Shown piece after piece: positions 1 through 8,731 of a DNA stretch of 64,000 nt. A program made the position numbers and the translations under genes. Below the pieces are notes generated by a model. It was not told the origin of the DNA and searched no databases. It saw nothing but the letters and a program-made list of their open reading frames with translations. Numbering within the stretch: position 1 is the first letter of the stretch; every line of letters starts with the position of its first letter. Source of the DNA: Brumimicrobium sp051745635 (GTDB lineage Bacteria; Bacteroidota; Bacteroidia; Flavobacteriales_D; Crocinitomicaceae); NCBI GenBank assembly GCA_051745635.1, contig JBNJEH010000004.1, forward strand, positions 1 to 64,000, written 5' to 3'.

Positions 1-1869
1 GCGACTCTTGCGCACTTTCAGGTTATCAAACCGCACCTCGGCATTGCCATTTCGCATTGAGATATAACTCCCCGAAGTCAGCGGAGTGGGGTCGATAAAC
101 GACGCCACGCGCTCATTATCTACAAACGCCGTTATTTCACCGGAAACAGGATCAAAAGTCACTTTGTAGTCGTACCACGTTCCCGCGTCAATAGTGTGCG
201 GAATGCTCTGTTCTAAGTTAATGTTATTGTTGACCACCGTATAAATCTGAACGGTATTGTTGTCTGCTCTGAAATATACGAGATAGGAATTCCCGCGATT
301 GGATTGCGTTGGAGCATCTGCAAAGAAATGCATTCCGGAACGACGGTTGGATCCCGTACCATCCATGCGCGCAGACCACTGATAGAGGTAAGCATATTCA
401 TCCGTTTGCGTCAGGTTCGTATAAAGATTGGTATTGCCGACCGTCTCATCCGATTGGTACAGACGATTATTGTCTATACTCCAGGATCCTGCTACGCTCG
501 TCCAGTCACTGTGCAAGATGGAATTAAAATTGTCGTTAAAAAAACCGCTATCCGGGTTGGCCCGCCATTCGTTACCGTCGTAGTCCAGCACCTGATAATA
601 CTGTTCCTCAACTCCAGAGCCTCCGGGGTTATCCGTGTCATCAAAATCCACCCAGAAATGGTCTCCGCGCCACTCGTAAGTGCTGTTAACAACCGTAGTT
701 GGAGGATCGCTATCTGTACCCTGATTATTACAATTGTCGATTACATTTTGCGTTTCCTGGCGTATAGTGCTCATCCGGGAGTACATATCATTTCCCGGGC
801 ATGATGTATTGCCGATATCGCGATGGCAGGTGATACGTTCCATATATTGAACGCCATACGCCTGAGTTTGCATGTTGGCAGAAGCGAGTGGACTCAACGC
901 TTTGTAATCGAACCACCAGGCCATCACCTCGTATAATTTGCTCAACTGAGCGGGAGTCGCCAGCGTCACATCGAGGTTTCCTAAAAAGTTGATCCCTATT
1001 GAACCGCTGTTTGCTGCCCCAGCATGTGCTGCACGCACGTCAGAAGTAGGTAAATTGGGGTTGTGGCGCCCTTGATAAAAGTTGCCATATTTATCAATGA
1101 GATAATTGTAACCGATATCTGCCCACCCCAAAGTGTTGACATGATAATTGTAATAGGAGCGAACAACTGCTTCACCGTCAGAATACGTATTCGGCGATGC
1201 TCCGTGATGAATAACAATATGTCCTGCATTGATATAAGTGGGAGTATAACTCGTATTTACCTGCCAGCAAGGAGCAGAACCACCGCACCAGCTACTGCGC
1301 GGAATAATCGTCGGGAAGTTGGGGCAGTTGGCACGCGAACCACTCTCAGACGCACCTTCCTCCTGAATTTGCATTTGTTGCTTCGAAGCATGATTTCCAG
1401 ATTTATAGTTTCCGTCAAAAAGATCGACCTGAACACTGTTCACTTTAACCGGAACGGTCAATCGCAGCTCCAGTTTCTCCTGACTCGTAGCATCGAGGGT
1501 GAATAAGGCTTCAGTCCAGAATTTTTGTGTGGGTGTTTCGCTCGGGTGCACTTCTGCCCCAGTCTGATGCCATTCGGACCATTCGCCATTCGAACGTTGT
1601 GTGCGATAAGATACGCCAAAACGATCGGGGTCCAGTGTGTGATTATCCGTATCGAAGCCAACGCCAAAGCAAGAAAACAAATGATCCGGATCGATAGTAA
1701 AAGTATGTGTTTTTTCTGGTTGCAGCGCACCGGGATAATTAGCAGAGGTAAATGGCAAACCGCTCTTTCTGTTATTTCGCTTTTTTAAAGCTTCATCCGA
1801 AGGATTATCTGCCTGGCCAAAAACAAAAAATGAACCAATACCTATGAGCAAAACGAGTAGTAGTCGCAT
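1..1869 (-). CDS. Secreted PGRP-type N-acetylmuramoyl-L-alanine amidase, 3' end outside window
   Basis: A 623-codon frame starts at ATG 1869 and stays open to the window edge, so the C-terminus is missing. Residues 1-19 are a signal peptide ending VFGQ. Residues about 188-375 read as an amidase_2/PGRP fold: IVIHHG (His221), GWADIGYNYLID, ITCHRDIG (His349) and SCPG (Cys357). These are the three zinc ligands expected of a catalytic member, which cleaves the amide between MurNAc and L-Ala in peptidoglycan. Residues about 395-440 look like a small beta domain and 455-623 like a LamG/concanavalin-type lectin domain. A T9SS sorting domain may follow beyond the edge. Family assignment is strong; whether it acts on its own wall or on prey or competitors is open. 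Confidence 0.85.
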   Translation of the reverse strand, partial: MRLLLVLLIGIGSFFVFGQADNPSDEALKKRNNRKSGLPFTSANYPGALQPEKTHTFTIDPDHLFSCFGVGFDTDNHTLDPDRFGVSYRTQRSNGEWSEWHQTGAEVHPSETPTQKFWTEALFTLDATSQEKLELRLTVPVKVNSVQVDLFDGNYKSGNHASKQQMQIQEEGASESGSRANCPNFPTIIPRSSWCGGSAPCWQVNTSYTPTYINAGHIVIHHGASPNTYSDGEAVVRSYYNYHVNTLGWADIGYNYLIDKYGNFYQGRHNPNLPTSDVRAAHAGAANSGSIGINFLGNLDVTLATPAQLSKLYEVMAWWFDYKALSPLASANMQTQAYGVQYMERITCHRDIGNTSCPGNDMYSRMSTIRQETQNVIDNCNNQGTDSDPPTTVVNSTYEWRGDHFWVDFDDTDNPGGSGVEEQYYQVLDYDGNEWRANPDSGFFNDNFNSILHSDWTSVAGSWSIDNNRLYQSDETVGNTNLYTNLTQTDEYAYLYQWSARMDGTGSNRRSGMHFFADAPTQSNRGNSYLVYFRADNNTVQIYTVVNNNINLEQSIPHTIDAGTWYDYKVTFDPVSGEITAFVDNERVASFIDPTPLTSGSYISMRNGNAEVRFDNLKVRKSR

Positions 1870-1940
1870 AAAATCAGTAATTTAGATTCAAATATAACCG
1901 TTTAATTGCTAACGAAGAAAACTGAGCGCGTTATTTTTTA

Positions 1941-1971
1941 TTGTAAAATTTGGAAAATGCTGTTACCTTTG
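1941..1971 (+). promoter_or_regulatory. Bacteroidota-type promoter for the MarC-family gene
   Basis: TTG at 1941-1943, 20 bases, then a perfect -7 element TAccTTTG at 1964-1971. This matches the TTG/TAnnTTTG architecture known for Bacteroidetes sigma-ABfr promoters. It lies 41 bases before the ATG at 2013. Confidence 0.6.
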
Positions 1972-2012
1972 CGGCTTTTTTCCGAAATGAAGAGCTGTTA
2001 AATTATTAGAAT

Positions 2013-2615
2013 ATGAATTATATCAACGAACTGATTAGCGGATTCAATTTCAATGAGATACTCAAAGCAATTATGGTCTTGTTCGCCGTTATTGACATCA
2101 TTGGCTCCATACCGATCATTATTAAAATCAAAGAAACATCAGGAGATATCCATGCAATGCGCATCACTGTGGTTTCTTTAATCATCATGATCGCATTCCT
2201 GATTGCAGGAGAAAGTTTGCTCAAACTATTCGGGGTTAATCTTCAATCATTTGCCGTTGCCGGTTCACTGATTCTATTTGCTATGGCGATTGAGATGGTC
2301 ATGGGCATTGAAATATTCAAAGAAACTCCAATAAAAGGGAAAAGTGCAGGAATTGTACCCCTTGCCTTTCCAATTATCGCCGGGGCGGGATCCATGACTT
2401 CACTTATTTCGCTGCGCGCAGAATTTGAGATGGTGAATATCATTGTAGCCATTCTCGTCAACATGATTATTGTGCTCACTGTTCTCAAACTGACCAGAAA
2501 AATCGAGCGCTTACTCGGATCGGGTGGCGTAGCGATTCTGAAAAAGGTGTTTGGTATAATACTGCTCGCAATATCCATCAAGCTTTTTGCTTCGAATGTC
2601 ACGAGTCTGTTTTAG
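2013..2615 (+). CDS. MarC/UPF0056 family inner-membrane protein
   Basis: The 200-residue protein has about six hydrophobic segments. The second half of the family pattern is visible: AMAIEMVMGIE, then PLAFPIIAGAGSM, which is typical of MarC-type proteins (usual length about 200). The transport substrate of the family is not established; the old link to multiple antibiotic resistance is weak. It stands alone, with its own promoter upstream and a convergent terminator downstream. Confidence 0.85.
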   Translation: MNYINELISGFNFNEILKAIMVLFAVIDIIGSIPIIIKIKETSGDIHAMRITVVSLIIMIAFLIAGESLLKLFGVNLQSFAVAGSLILFAMAIEMVMGIEIFKETPIKGKSAGIVPLAFPIIAGAGSMTSLISLRAEFEMVNIIVAILVNMIIVLTVLKLTRKIERLLGSGGVAILKKVFGIILLAISIKLFASNVTSLF

Positions 2616-2657
2616 CAAAAGAAAAAATGGGTCAGGATCAAAAGTTGGGGATATAAA

Positions 2658-2687
2658 AAAAGGTGAAACCAACCGGCTTCACCTTTT
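2658..2687. terminator. Bidirectional terminator between marC-like gene and sodA
   Basis: Ten-base perfect arms AAAAGGTGAA (2658-2667) and TTCACCTTTT (2678-2687) with a 10-base loop. An A-run on the left and T-run on the right let it serve both convergent genes. Confidence 0.7.
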
Positions 2688-2706
2688 CTCATAAATACTA
2701 TGTTTC

Positions 2707-3306
2707 TTATTTCGCAGCTGCGTATCGCTTCGCTACTTCATCCCAATTAATCACATTGAAGAAAGCTTCAATATAATCGGGACGACGGTTTTGGTAGTTC
2801 AGGTAATAAGCGTGTTCCCAAACGTCCAATCCAAGAATAGGCGTACCTTTGCAACCTTCTCCCATAACAGGGTTATCTTGATTTGCCGTTGAACATACTT
2901 CCAACTTTCCATTCGCTACACACAACCAGGCCCATCCGGAACCGAACTGTGTCGCTGCAGCCTTGGAGAATTTCTCTTTAAACGCCTCAAAAGAACCGAA
3001 TTCTTTATTGATTTCGTCTCCGAGTTCTCCCGATGGAGTTCCACCACCATTTGGTGACATCACCTGCCAAAACAATTTGTGGTTATAAAATCCTCCACCG
3101 TTATTGCGAATTGCTGTCACACTTTTTCCATCCACTAAAATATCTTCGATGGATTTTCCTTCGTGTTCTGTACCTTCAATTGCTGCATTCAACTTCTTCG
3201 TGTATCCCGCATGGTGCTTTCCGTGATGGATTTCCATCGTCTTCGCGTCAATATGCGGTTCTAATGCATCATGTGCATATGGTAAATCTGGTAATTCAAA
3301 TGCCAT
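2707..3306 (-). CDS. sodA: Superoxide dismutase, Mn-type (Fe/Mn family)
   Basis: The 199-residue protein is a full-length Fe/Mn superoxide dismutase converting superoxide to oxygen and peroxide. Metal ligands are visible as His27, His76 (in GGGFYNHKLFW), Asp161 and His165 (in DVWEHAYY). The Gly just before FYNH and the Gln in TANQDNP place it with Mn-type enzymes rather than the Fe-type, which carries TSNAGTP there; cambialistic use cannot be excluded. There is no signal peptide, so it is cytoplasmic. A -7 element lies 36 bases upstream of the start codon. Confidence 0.95.
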   Translation of the reverse strand: MAFELPDLPYAHDALEPHIDAKTMEIHHGKHHAGYTKKLNAAIEGTEHEGKSIEDILVDGKSVTAIRNNGGGFYNHKLFWQVMSPNGGGTPSGELGDEINKEFGSFEAFKEKFSKAAATQFGSGWAWLCVANGKLEVCSTANQDNPVMGEGCKGTPILGLDVWEHAYYLNYQNRRPDYIEAFFNVINWDEVAKRYAAAK

Positions 3307-3341
3307 TGTATTTGTTTTTTTAATTAATAAATCTGTTCTAC

Positions 3342-3349
3342 CAAATGTA
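3342..3349 (-). promoter_or_regulatory. -7 promoter element of sodA
   Basis: The reverse complement reads TACATTTG, a perfect TAnnTTTG, 36 bases upstream of the sodA ATG. No clear TTG is seen at the usual spacing. The rest of 3350-3600 holds no recognisable gene. Confidence 0.45.
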
Positions 3350-3623
3350 ACATTTAAAAGCTATTTTTGATTACTTCAACCCTTAATTTTTTTTAAAAAA
3401 ATCGTTAAATCTACGATCGCGTCGACTTCAAGGCCGCACACGAACACGAGAATTTTATCACAAAAAAACATCACACAAGTCGAATTCCCATGAAGACTTG
3501 AACTGCATCCTTCTTCTATGGATTGAAACCAATCCATTTTTAAGGCACAATCAACTATTTCATGGTATGTTATCCGTTGTCAAATAATTAAATGTGGTTA
3601 TATTTATGCAAAAATAATTGATT

Positions 3624-3983
3624 ATGAAAAAATTGACATTGCTATTATCAGGAGCGATCCTTAGCGTTTCGCTTGTCGCTTGTAACGGTGAAAATGGAGA
3701 AGACGACTCAAAAAGCGAGGTCGACAAAGAGATGAATGACGCCAAAGAAGCTACTAAAAAGGCGGTAAAAGAAACCGGCGAGGCTGCTGAGAAAGTGGTT
3801 GACGAAGCCAAAGAAGATGTAGAGACAACGGGAGACGCCGCCAAAGAAACCGCTAATGAGTTAAAGGAGGAAGGCGAAGAACAGCTGGACAAAGCCGAAA
3901 AAGAAACCAAGGAAACGGTTAAAAAAGGAGCTGAAACTGTTGAAAAAGAGGCGGAAGCCGTACAAAAATCGATGGATCAGTAG
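3624..3983 (+). CDS. Small lipoprotein with charged amphipathic-helix (LEA-like) repeats
   Basis: Start set at ATG 3624 rather than the TTG two codons upstream. A lipobox LVAC places the lipidated Cys near residue 20, followed by the acidic stretch NGENGEDD. The remaining about 90 residues are almost only K, E, A, T, D, in a quasi-11-residue pattern (KEATKKAVKETGEAAEKVV), predicting one long amphipathic helix as in LEA/apolipoprotein-like proteins. Such proteins are linked to desiccation or envelope stress in other bacteria, but no function can be stated here. It stands alone, with a near-consensus promoter (TTG then TATATTTA) near 3578-3608. Confidence 0.7.
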   Translation: MKKLTLLLSGAILSVSLVACNGENGEDDSKSEVDKEMNDAKEATKKAVKETGEAAEKVVDEAKEDVETTGDAAKETANELKEEGEEQLDKAEKETKETVKKGAETVEKEAEAVQKSMDQ

Positions 3984-3994
3984 TTACTGTTTTC

Positions 3995-4028
3995 TTTACT
4001 TTGAATTGGCTCAATTCTGTAAAGTAAA
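3995..4028 (+). terminator. Hairpin behind the helical lipoprotein gene
   Basis: Outer arms TTTACTTT/AAAGTAAA and inner arms GAATTG-gct-CAATTC form a long stem 12 bases after the stop codon. There is no T-run after it on the + strand, so a terminator role is only likely. The rest up to 4215 shows nothing recognisable. Confidence 0.4.
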
Positions 4029-4215
4029 AATGAACTATCCTTAGTTTGAAGTGGAGCGTTCGTTCGTCGTTTGTTGTTGTGCGATGTATAAGTTACATTG
4101 AACATTCGTCAATGAAGAAATGAGAAGGGTGAACCAACGTTCCGTTTTATATTGTCAACCAGCGTCGGCAGAGGATATTTTCTCTGTTGTCGCGTTTTTT
4201 ATAAAACGCTCTGAC

Positions 4216-4743
4216 TTAATAAAACGGCGAAATCATCAAATAGACCACTACTCCGGTTATGGCAACGTATAGCCAGATCGGAAAGGCAAATTTCACCCAT
4301 TTTTTGTGTTTTTCATAGTCCCCTTTCCAGGCGTGCAGGTAGGCAAAAAGTACGATCGGAATGACGACAACACTCAAAAAAATATGAGATATCAGGATGA
4401 AATAATAAAGATAGCTCCATTCACCGCCATAGGGCGTGCTTTCCGAAGTCATGTGATAGAGCACATAAGCCACTAAAAACAAAAGAGACAGCACCAGCGC
4501 AAATTGAATAAGGCGCTGATGTAACCGTATATTTTTTGCCTTTATCGCTACGAGTGCAACAATGAGTATGACTGCAGTTAGTCCATTAATTGTAGCGTAA
4601 ATAGGTGGCAAGAATGAAAAGTCAAGGCCTTCAATCCGAATGCCAAATAACAGTGCGACTGCGACGGGAATCACAATCGATAAAGCTATTATCCATTTCC
4701 GAAATGATTGCACTTTTTGCTCAGCGGGAAGTTTTCTATTCAT
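4216..4743 (-). CDS. DUF420 membrane protein (cytochrome oxidase assembly region)
   Basis: The 175-residue protein has five hydrophobic segments and the DUF420 features: LHQRLIQFALVLSLLF, YVLYHMTSEST and ISHIFLSVVVIPIV. DUF420 proteins (CtaM-like) are found at the end of oxidase operons and are thought to help oxidase maturation. This is the last gene of the minus-strand operon that starts at ctaB. Its ATG overlaps the end of the SCO gene by 8 bases, suggesting coupled translation. Confidence 0.85.
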   Translation of the reverse strand: MNRKLPAEQKVQSFRKWIIALSIVIPVAVALLFGIRIEGLDFSFLPPIYATINGLTAVILIVALVAIKAKNIRLHQRLIQFALVLSLLFLVAYVLYHMTSESTPYGGEWSYLYYFILISHIFLSVVVIPIVLFAYLHAWKGDYEKHKKWVKFAFPIWLYVAITGVVVYLMISPFY

Positions 4744-5407
4744 GACTCAACAGTTTTTTGGCATCTTCGATCAGTGTCTTTCGACTTTCAGGGTCCAGAC
4801 CATCATAAACACCCCTGATGTGTTGTTGTTCGTCTACCAATACAAAATTAGGACTGTGTGCGAATCCACCAGGCGCATCTTTATCTGCCGTAGCCAGTAG
4901 TTGAAATCCTTCTACTCCTAAACGGTGTGTTGCTGTTTCATCACCAGTGAGGAAATACCAATTGTCTGCCCGAATATCGTGGCGCTCCATATACGTTCGC
5001 AAGCGGGAAGGGTCATCGCGATCCGGGTCGATAGAAAAAGACAAAAAGACAACTTCATCCGAATAATCGTTCAATGATTTATTTACTTTTTTCATCGATG
5101 CCGTCATTGGCGGACAGATGGTTGGACAATGCGTGAAGAAAAATTTTGCGATCCAAACCTTATCATCTATGTCCGACGTTGATAAATATGTGCTGTCGTG
5201 CATCAAATATTCGAAATCAGGAACGGTGTGGAACATGGTGTCGCCCGCATGATAATCACCTGTATCCTGATAAACGACATCGTGTTGACCAATGTAAGGG
5301 AGTCCGGTAGCATCACGGTGGGTGTCATTTTGTTCGCCCTGACAACTATTCATCAAACCGGTCAAACCGATGAGCAAAGCTGCGAATAAAAAATCCATCT
5401 TATTCAT
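4736..5407 (-). CDS. SCO1/SenC/PrrC copper chaperone, lipoprotein form
   Basis: ATG 5407 (MNKMDFLF) is chosen because it begins a lipoprotein signal with Cys in GLMNSC; the longer frame upstream lies inside the preceding gene. The 223-residue protein has the thioredoxin-like SCO fold with the CPTIC copper motif (CxxxC) and the distal His in FAHSPNFVL. It delivers copper or redox equivalents to the CuA site of cytochrome c oxidase on the periplasmic side. It overlaps the upstream SCO-like gene by 8 bases. Confidence 0.9.
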   Translation of the reverse strand: MNKMDFLFAALLIGLTGLMNSCQGEQNDTHRDATGLPYIGQHDVVYQDTGDYHAGDTMFHTVPDFEYLMHDSTYLSTSDIDDKVWIAKFFFTHCPTICPPMTASMKKVNKSLNDYSDEVVFLSFSIDPDRDDPSRLRTYMERHDIRADNWYFLTGDETATHRLGVEGFQLLATADKDAPGGFAHSPNFVLVDEQQHIRGVYDGLDPESRKTLIEDAKKLLSHE

Positions 5408-6092
5408 GGTCGCCTTCTTTTTTAGCCGCAGCCTTGTCGTACTGTTTCTGGAGCAAGGCCACGTGCTGTTTAAAATCGCGGATTTGTCCTTCGGCATTCC
5501 CCCGCCGAATCAACCGCAATTGATTTTTTTTGTCTACAATCATCATCGTTTCTAAAAATGGACGTCCTGCAAAAGCGGTATCCGACTCCAACGTATAGAG
5601 ATTGACATCATTATTCTCAATGTCGTAAATTTGTTTGGGATCTCCAGTCACCAGCTTCCAGATTTCGGGATCGTAACCCTCAATGATGTCGTTCATGGTA
5701 TATTCGATCGATTCCAGGTCTTCTACCGGTTTACCATTTTCATCCGTGACAATCGAGACAAATTTCACATGTCCCAGGTTTTTTTGATTTTTGCGATAAT
5801 CCTGATAGACCATCAAATTGAGTTTCGCGAGGTCAATGGCACAATTCTCAGGGCAAGAAGTCTGGAGCGTCGTGAACAGCGTGACTTTACCGCGCTGGGT
5901 TTCCCTATTAACCAGCTCGCCGTTGGCATCGACAAATTCATAGTCACCGAGTTCACCATAAACGGGCAGTTCTTCGAATTTATGCTCGCATTTATTCACC
6001 CCGATAAAAATCAAAAAAAGAGCCGGCCCAAAAACCAACACTAAAAGTAGCAAAGGTTTCGTACGACCGGCTTTCTTATCTCGTTTAGCCAC
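5400..6092 (-). CDS. Membrane-anchored SCO/thioredoxin-fold protein
   Basis: The 230-residue protein starts with GTG at 6092; no in-frame ATG lies upstream. One N-terminal membrane helix (about 13-32) is followed by a thioredoxin-like domain with SCPENC, the same CxxxC spacing as SCO1. The SCO distal His is not evident; the matching area reads RPFLETMMIVD. It is the partner SCO paralog often found beside SCO1 in Bacteroidota oxidase operons. A role in CuA assembly or disulfide handling is inferred. Confidence 0.75.
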   Translation of the reverse strand: MAKRDKKAGRTKPLLLLVLVFGPALFLIFIGVNKCEHKFEELPVYGELGDYEFVDANGELVNRETQRGKVTLFTTLQTSCPENCAIDLAKLNLMVYQDYRKNQKNLGHVKFVSIVTDENGKPVEDLESIEYTMNDIIEGYDPEIWKLVTGDPKQIYDIENNDVNLYTLESDTAFAGRPFLETMMIVDKKNQLRLIRRGNAEGQIRDFKQHVALLQKQYDKAAAKKEGDHE

Positions 6093-6115
6093 AATCTTTA
6101 TTTTTTTTTAAATCC

Positions 6116-6469
6116 TTACATTGCTGGAACCACTGCCACCGCATCGGTAAAGGCAATGAACATCAAGTAGACGATAAAAATGAAGTACGGCAGCAAAATA
6201 ATCCATTTCAGTACTTTCTTCTCATCCCCGAGGTGCATAAAAGTGAGCACGATATAGCCCGCTTTGAGCAGTGTGAGCAAAATAAACAAGACTTTAACCG
6301 TGGTCCAGGCACTGCTTCCTTGTTTTACCATAGCTCCCAGCACTACCTCTACGGCCGTTACCACTGTTAAGATCAGGGTCACTATCCAAATTTTCTTTCT
6401 TATCTTTTTGCCTTCTTCCTCAGAATGATGTGTATCCAGGGAATATTCGTAAACGTCGTCTCTTTCCAT
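6116..6469 (-). CDS. ctaF: Cytochrome c oxidase subunit IV (caa3 type)
   Basis: The 117-residue protein has three membrane helices and the subunit IV signature around KAGYIVLTFMHLGDEKK. It is a small structural subunit of the aa3/caa3 oxidase in the inner membrane. It lies between subunit III and the SCO genes in the same operon. Confidence 0.85.
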   Translation of the reverse strand: MERDDVYEYSLDTHHSEEEGKKIRKKIWIVTLILTVVTAVEVVLGAMVKQGSSAWTTVKVLFILLTLLKAGYIVLTFMHLGDEKKVLKWIILLPYFIFIVYLMFIAFTDAVAVVPAM

Positions 6470-6523
6470 AATTCGTGTTTATAATATCAATATAATAGCT
6501 TTCAATACTTGTGTGTCCGCAAC

Positions 6524-7600
6524 CTATACGAGGTAAAAGAAAGTAAAAACAAAGACCCATACTAAGTCGACAAAGTGCCAGTAGAGTCCTGTCTTTTCAA
6601 CCATTTCATAATGACCCCGCTTATGGTAGATGCCTTTGAGGACGCCCAGAAATATAATAATATTGATGATGACTCCTGAGAATACGTGAAAGCCATGAAA
6701 GCCTGTAATAAAGAAGAAAAACTGTCCGTACTGTTGCGGTCCGTACTCGTTTTGTTCCATATTCGCACCGTAAACCACATCTCCGCGGGTTAAAGCGGCG
6801 TAATACTTGTCTACAGCACCTTCATCCTCTGAAATGCGTGTCTCGGGATCAGCGGGAAGTGAAACGGCGTGTTGTGTACCTGCTTCTTTTACGAGCAATT
6901 CGAGGTTTTCATCTTTTGCTTTATGCACTTTTGCTACTGTACCATCGTGCAAGTGAATTTTCAAATTTCCAGCAGACCCTTCTAGATGACCTTGCTCTGC
7001 AGCGTGGTGAAAAGCGTGCATGAGATCTCCGTTCTCGGAAGATATATTCTCATTGGTAATCATTTCACCTTTCTCAGGGCTGTGCGCACCAGGCTGAATT
7101 ACCTCAAACCCTTCGATTTCACCAAAACTGCCTTTTACAATCGCACTTGAACCATCTTTGAGTTCGACGCTGCCAAAATGCGTTCCGTGAATGAAGTGAC
7201 TCCACTCCCATGCCTGTGAAGCCAAGAAGAAGAATCCACCGATGATTGTAGCAAGCATCCATTTAATAACGCCTTTTTTATCCATACGGTGTCCAGCCTC
7301 AACAGCTAGAACCATAGTTACCGAACTCACGATCAGGATAAATGTCATCAGGGCCACATAAGCCAATGGATAACCATTCCCCAAAAAGGGAAGCGCCTCA
7401 AACGTTTCCTCACCAATCGGCCACTGACCAGAGAAGGTATAACGCGTGTAGCCGTATGAGACGAGCAATCCACCGAAAGTCAATGCATCCGATACGAGGA
7501 AAAACCACATCATTAATTTTCCATAACTCACGCGGAAAGGAGAAACATTCCCACCCCATGGTGCCGCAGTATTCATTTCATTTGAAGCGTGTCCTGACAT
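6524..7600 (-). CDS. ctaE: Cytochrome c oxidase subunit III with a large soluble insertion
   Basis: The 358-residue protein has the subunit III core in five helices (about 29-48, 75-98, 112-130, 290-315, 335-356), with FFFFITGFHGFHVFSG and TGLYWHFVDLVWVFVF as hallmarks. About 150 hydrophilic residues sit between helices 3 and 4 (about 135-285), rich in His, Glu and Gly. Ordinary family members have only a short loop there. The paralog downstream in the coordinates carries its insertion at the same point. The subunit stabilises the oxidase and supports proton uptake. Confidence 0.9.
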   Translation of the reverse strand: MSGHASNEMNTAAPWGGNVSPFRVSYGKLMMWFFLVSDALTFGGLLVSYGYTRYTFSGQWPIGEETFEALPFLGNGYPLAYVALMTFILIVSSVTMVLAVEAGHRMDKKGVIKWMLATIIGGFFFLASQAWEWSHFIHGTHFGSVELKDGSSAIVKGSFGEIEGFEVIQPGAHSPEKGEMITNENISSENGDLMHAFHHAAEQGHLEGSAGNLKIHLHDGTVAKVHKAKDENLELLVKEAGTQHAVSLPADPETRISEDEGAVDKYYAALTRGDVVYGANMEQNEYGPQQYGQFFFFITGFHGFHVFSGVIINIIIFLGVLKGIYHKRGHYEMVEKTGLYWHFVDLVWVFVFTFFYLV

Positions 7601-7621
7601 CTTTATGATTTTTTTGCAAGT

Positions 7622-8677
7622 TTAATGAATAAAAAGCAAAAATAGTAATAAATATATCCATAAAACACCTAAAAAGTGCCAGAAAATAGATCCCGCTCGT
7701 AAACTGAGGGCATTTTTATCAAAAATTTCACCCGTAAAAGCGCGTTTTGTCATTACCAAAAGCATAATAATTCCTGCAACTACGTGTAATAAATGCAAAA
7801 CAGTGACAATGTAAAAGTAAGCCGTGCTCATATCCTTATTTCCACGCAATAATTTATTCTGCAAATTTGCACTGAGGGGCTGTCCGTCATACATCAATGT
7901 TCGCTCTTTATAGTCCAGGGGCTTGCCATTGTAGAGCAATTCAAAATCTTTACCCATCTCTCCACTCATGAAAAAATCCGCGCGATTATCAACGATATTG
8001 CGCGATAACAGTCGCAACCTATCCAAATCGAGTAATTCCAGGGGCTTGCCATTTGGTCGCACGAGTTCGCCATCAATATACGCCAAAGGCGCTCCTTTGT
8101 AGTAAAGTTTAAATTCGCTGTAATCCAAATTTTGGGGAACGCCATCCTGATCAACATCGAGAAATTGACGGGCAAAATCTTGCAGTTCTTTGAGGTCGTC
8201 TCCTTTTAATTGCTCACCATTGTACGTATACTGATTGTTTTCAACCGTTAGATAGGAGCCTTGCTTTTTTATTTCAAAATAATCACCATACCGCCCTTCT
8301 GAAACGATAATACGCGTTACCCAGTGGGCTCCGCGATCCACCAGACTGGAATAGCCCTGGAATTGAAAAACACCGAATAATACGCCGAGCAGGAGTGTCA
8401 ACACAACAAAAGTTCGGGCTTGTGGTTTATTTTTCTTACGTGCAGCGCGCATGGCGAGAAACAGGGTCAGACTCGACAGAATAATTACCGCCGTACTGAT
8501 GTAAAAAGCGACGGGCAAGTCAATTTTAATCCAAAAAGTATCACCCATAGAAACGATATATGCCGAAGTAAAGCCAGCAAACAACATGGCAATACTAAAA
8601 ACGATAATCCAGACCAGATTCTTTTTGGTTTTCTCTTGTGTTTCGACGCTGTATGCGTTTTTAAATTTTTCTTTCAT
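7622..8677 (-). CDS. Second subunit III-like protein of cytochrome oxidase with repeat-bearing insertion
   Basis: ATG 8677 is preferred to the GTG one codon earlier. The 351-residue protein has three N-terminal helices, an insertion of about 170 residues (about 115-285) and two C-terminal helices, matching the fold of the neighbouring subunit III (HLLHVVAGIIMLL, SIFWHFLGVLWIYLLLF). The insertion contains five short units of the form (Y/P)xGxxL: YNGEQL, YKGAPL, PNGKPL, YNGKPL, YDGQPL. Bacteroidota commonly carry two subunit III genes in tandem; the function of the insertion is unknown. Confidence 0.85.
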   Translation of the reverse strand: MKEKFKNAYSVETQEKTKKNLVWIIVFSIAMLFAGFTSAYIVSMGDTFWIKIDLPVAFYISTAVIILSSLTLFLAMRAARKKNKPQARTFVVLTLLLGVLFGVFQFQGYSSLVDRGAHWVTRIIVSEGRYGDYFEIKKQGSYLTVENNQYTYNGEQLKGDDLKELQDFARQFLDVDQDGVPQNLDYSEFKLYYKGAPLAYIDGELVRPNGKPLELLDLDRLRLLSRNIVDNRADFFMSGEMGKDFELLYNGKPLDYKERTLMYDGQPLSANLQNKLLRGNKDMSTAYFYIVTVLHLLHVVAGIIMLLVMTKRAFTGEIFDKNALSLRAGSIFWHFLGVLWIYLLLFLLFIH

Positions 8678-8731
8678 CACGATTTTATTTTCAGCATAAA
8701 TTTCTTTTAACTATTTAGTAAAAACAAAGAA

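Noticed and set aside
304..804. Open frame of 166 codons on the + strand
   Set aside because: It is antisense to the PGRP amidase, which reads 623 codons with signal peptide and zinc ligands. The + frame has no domain or start context.
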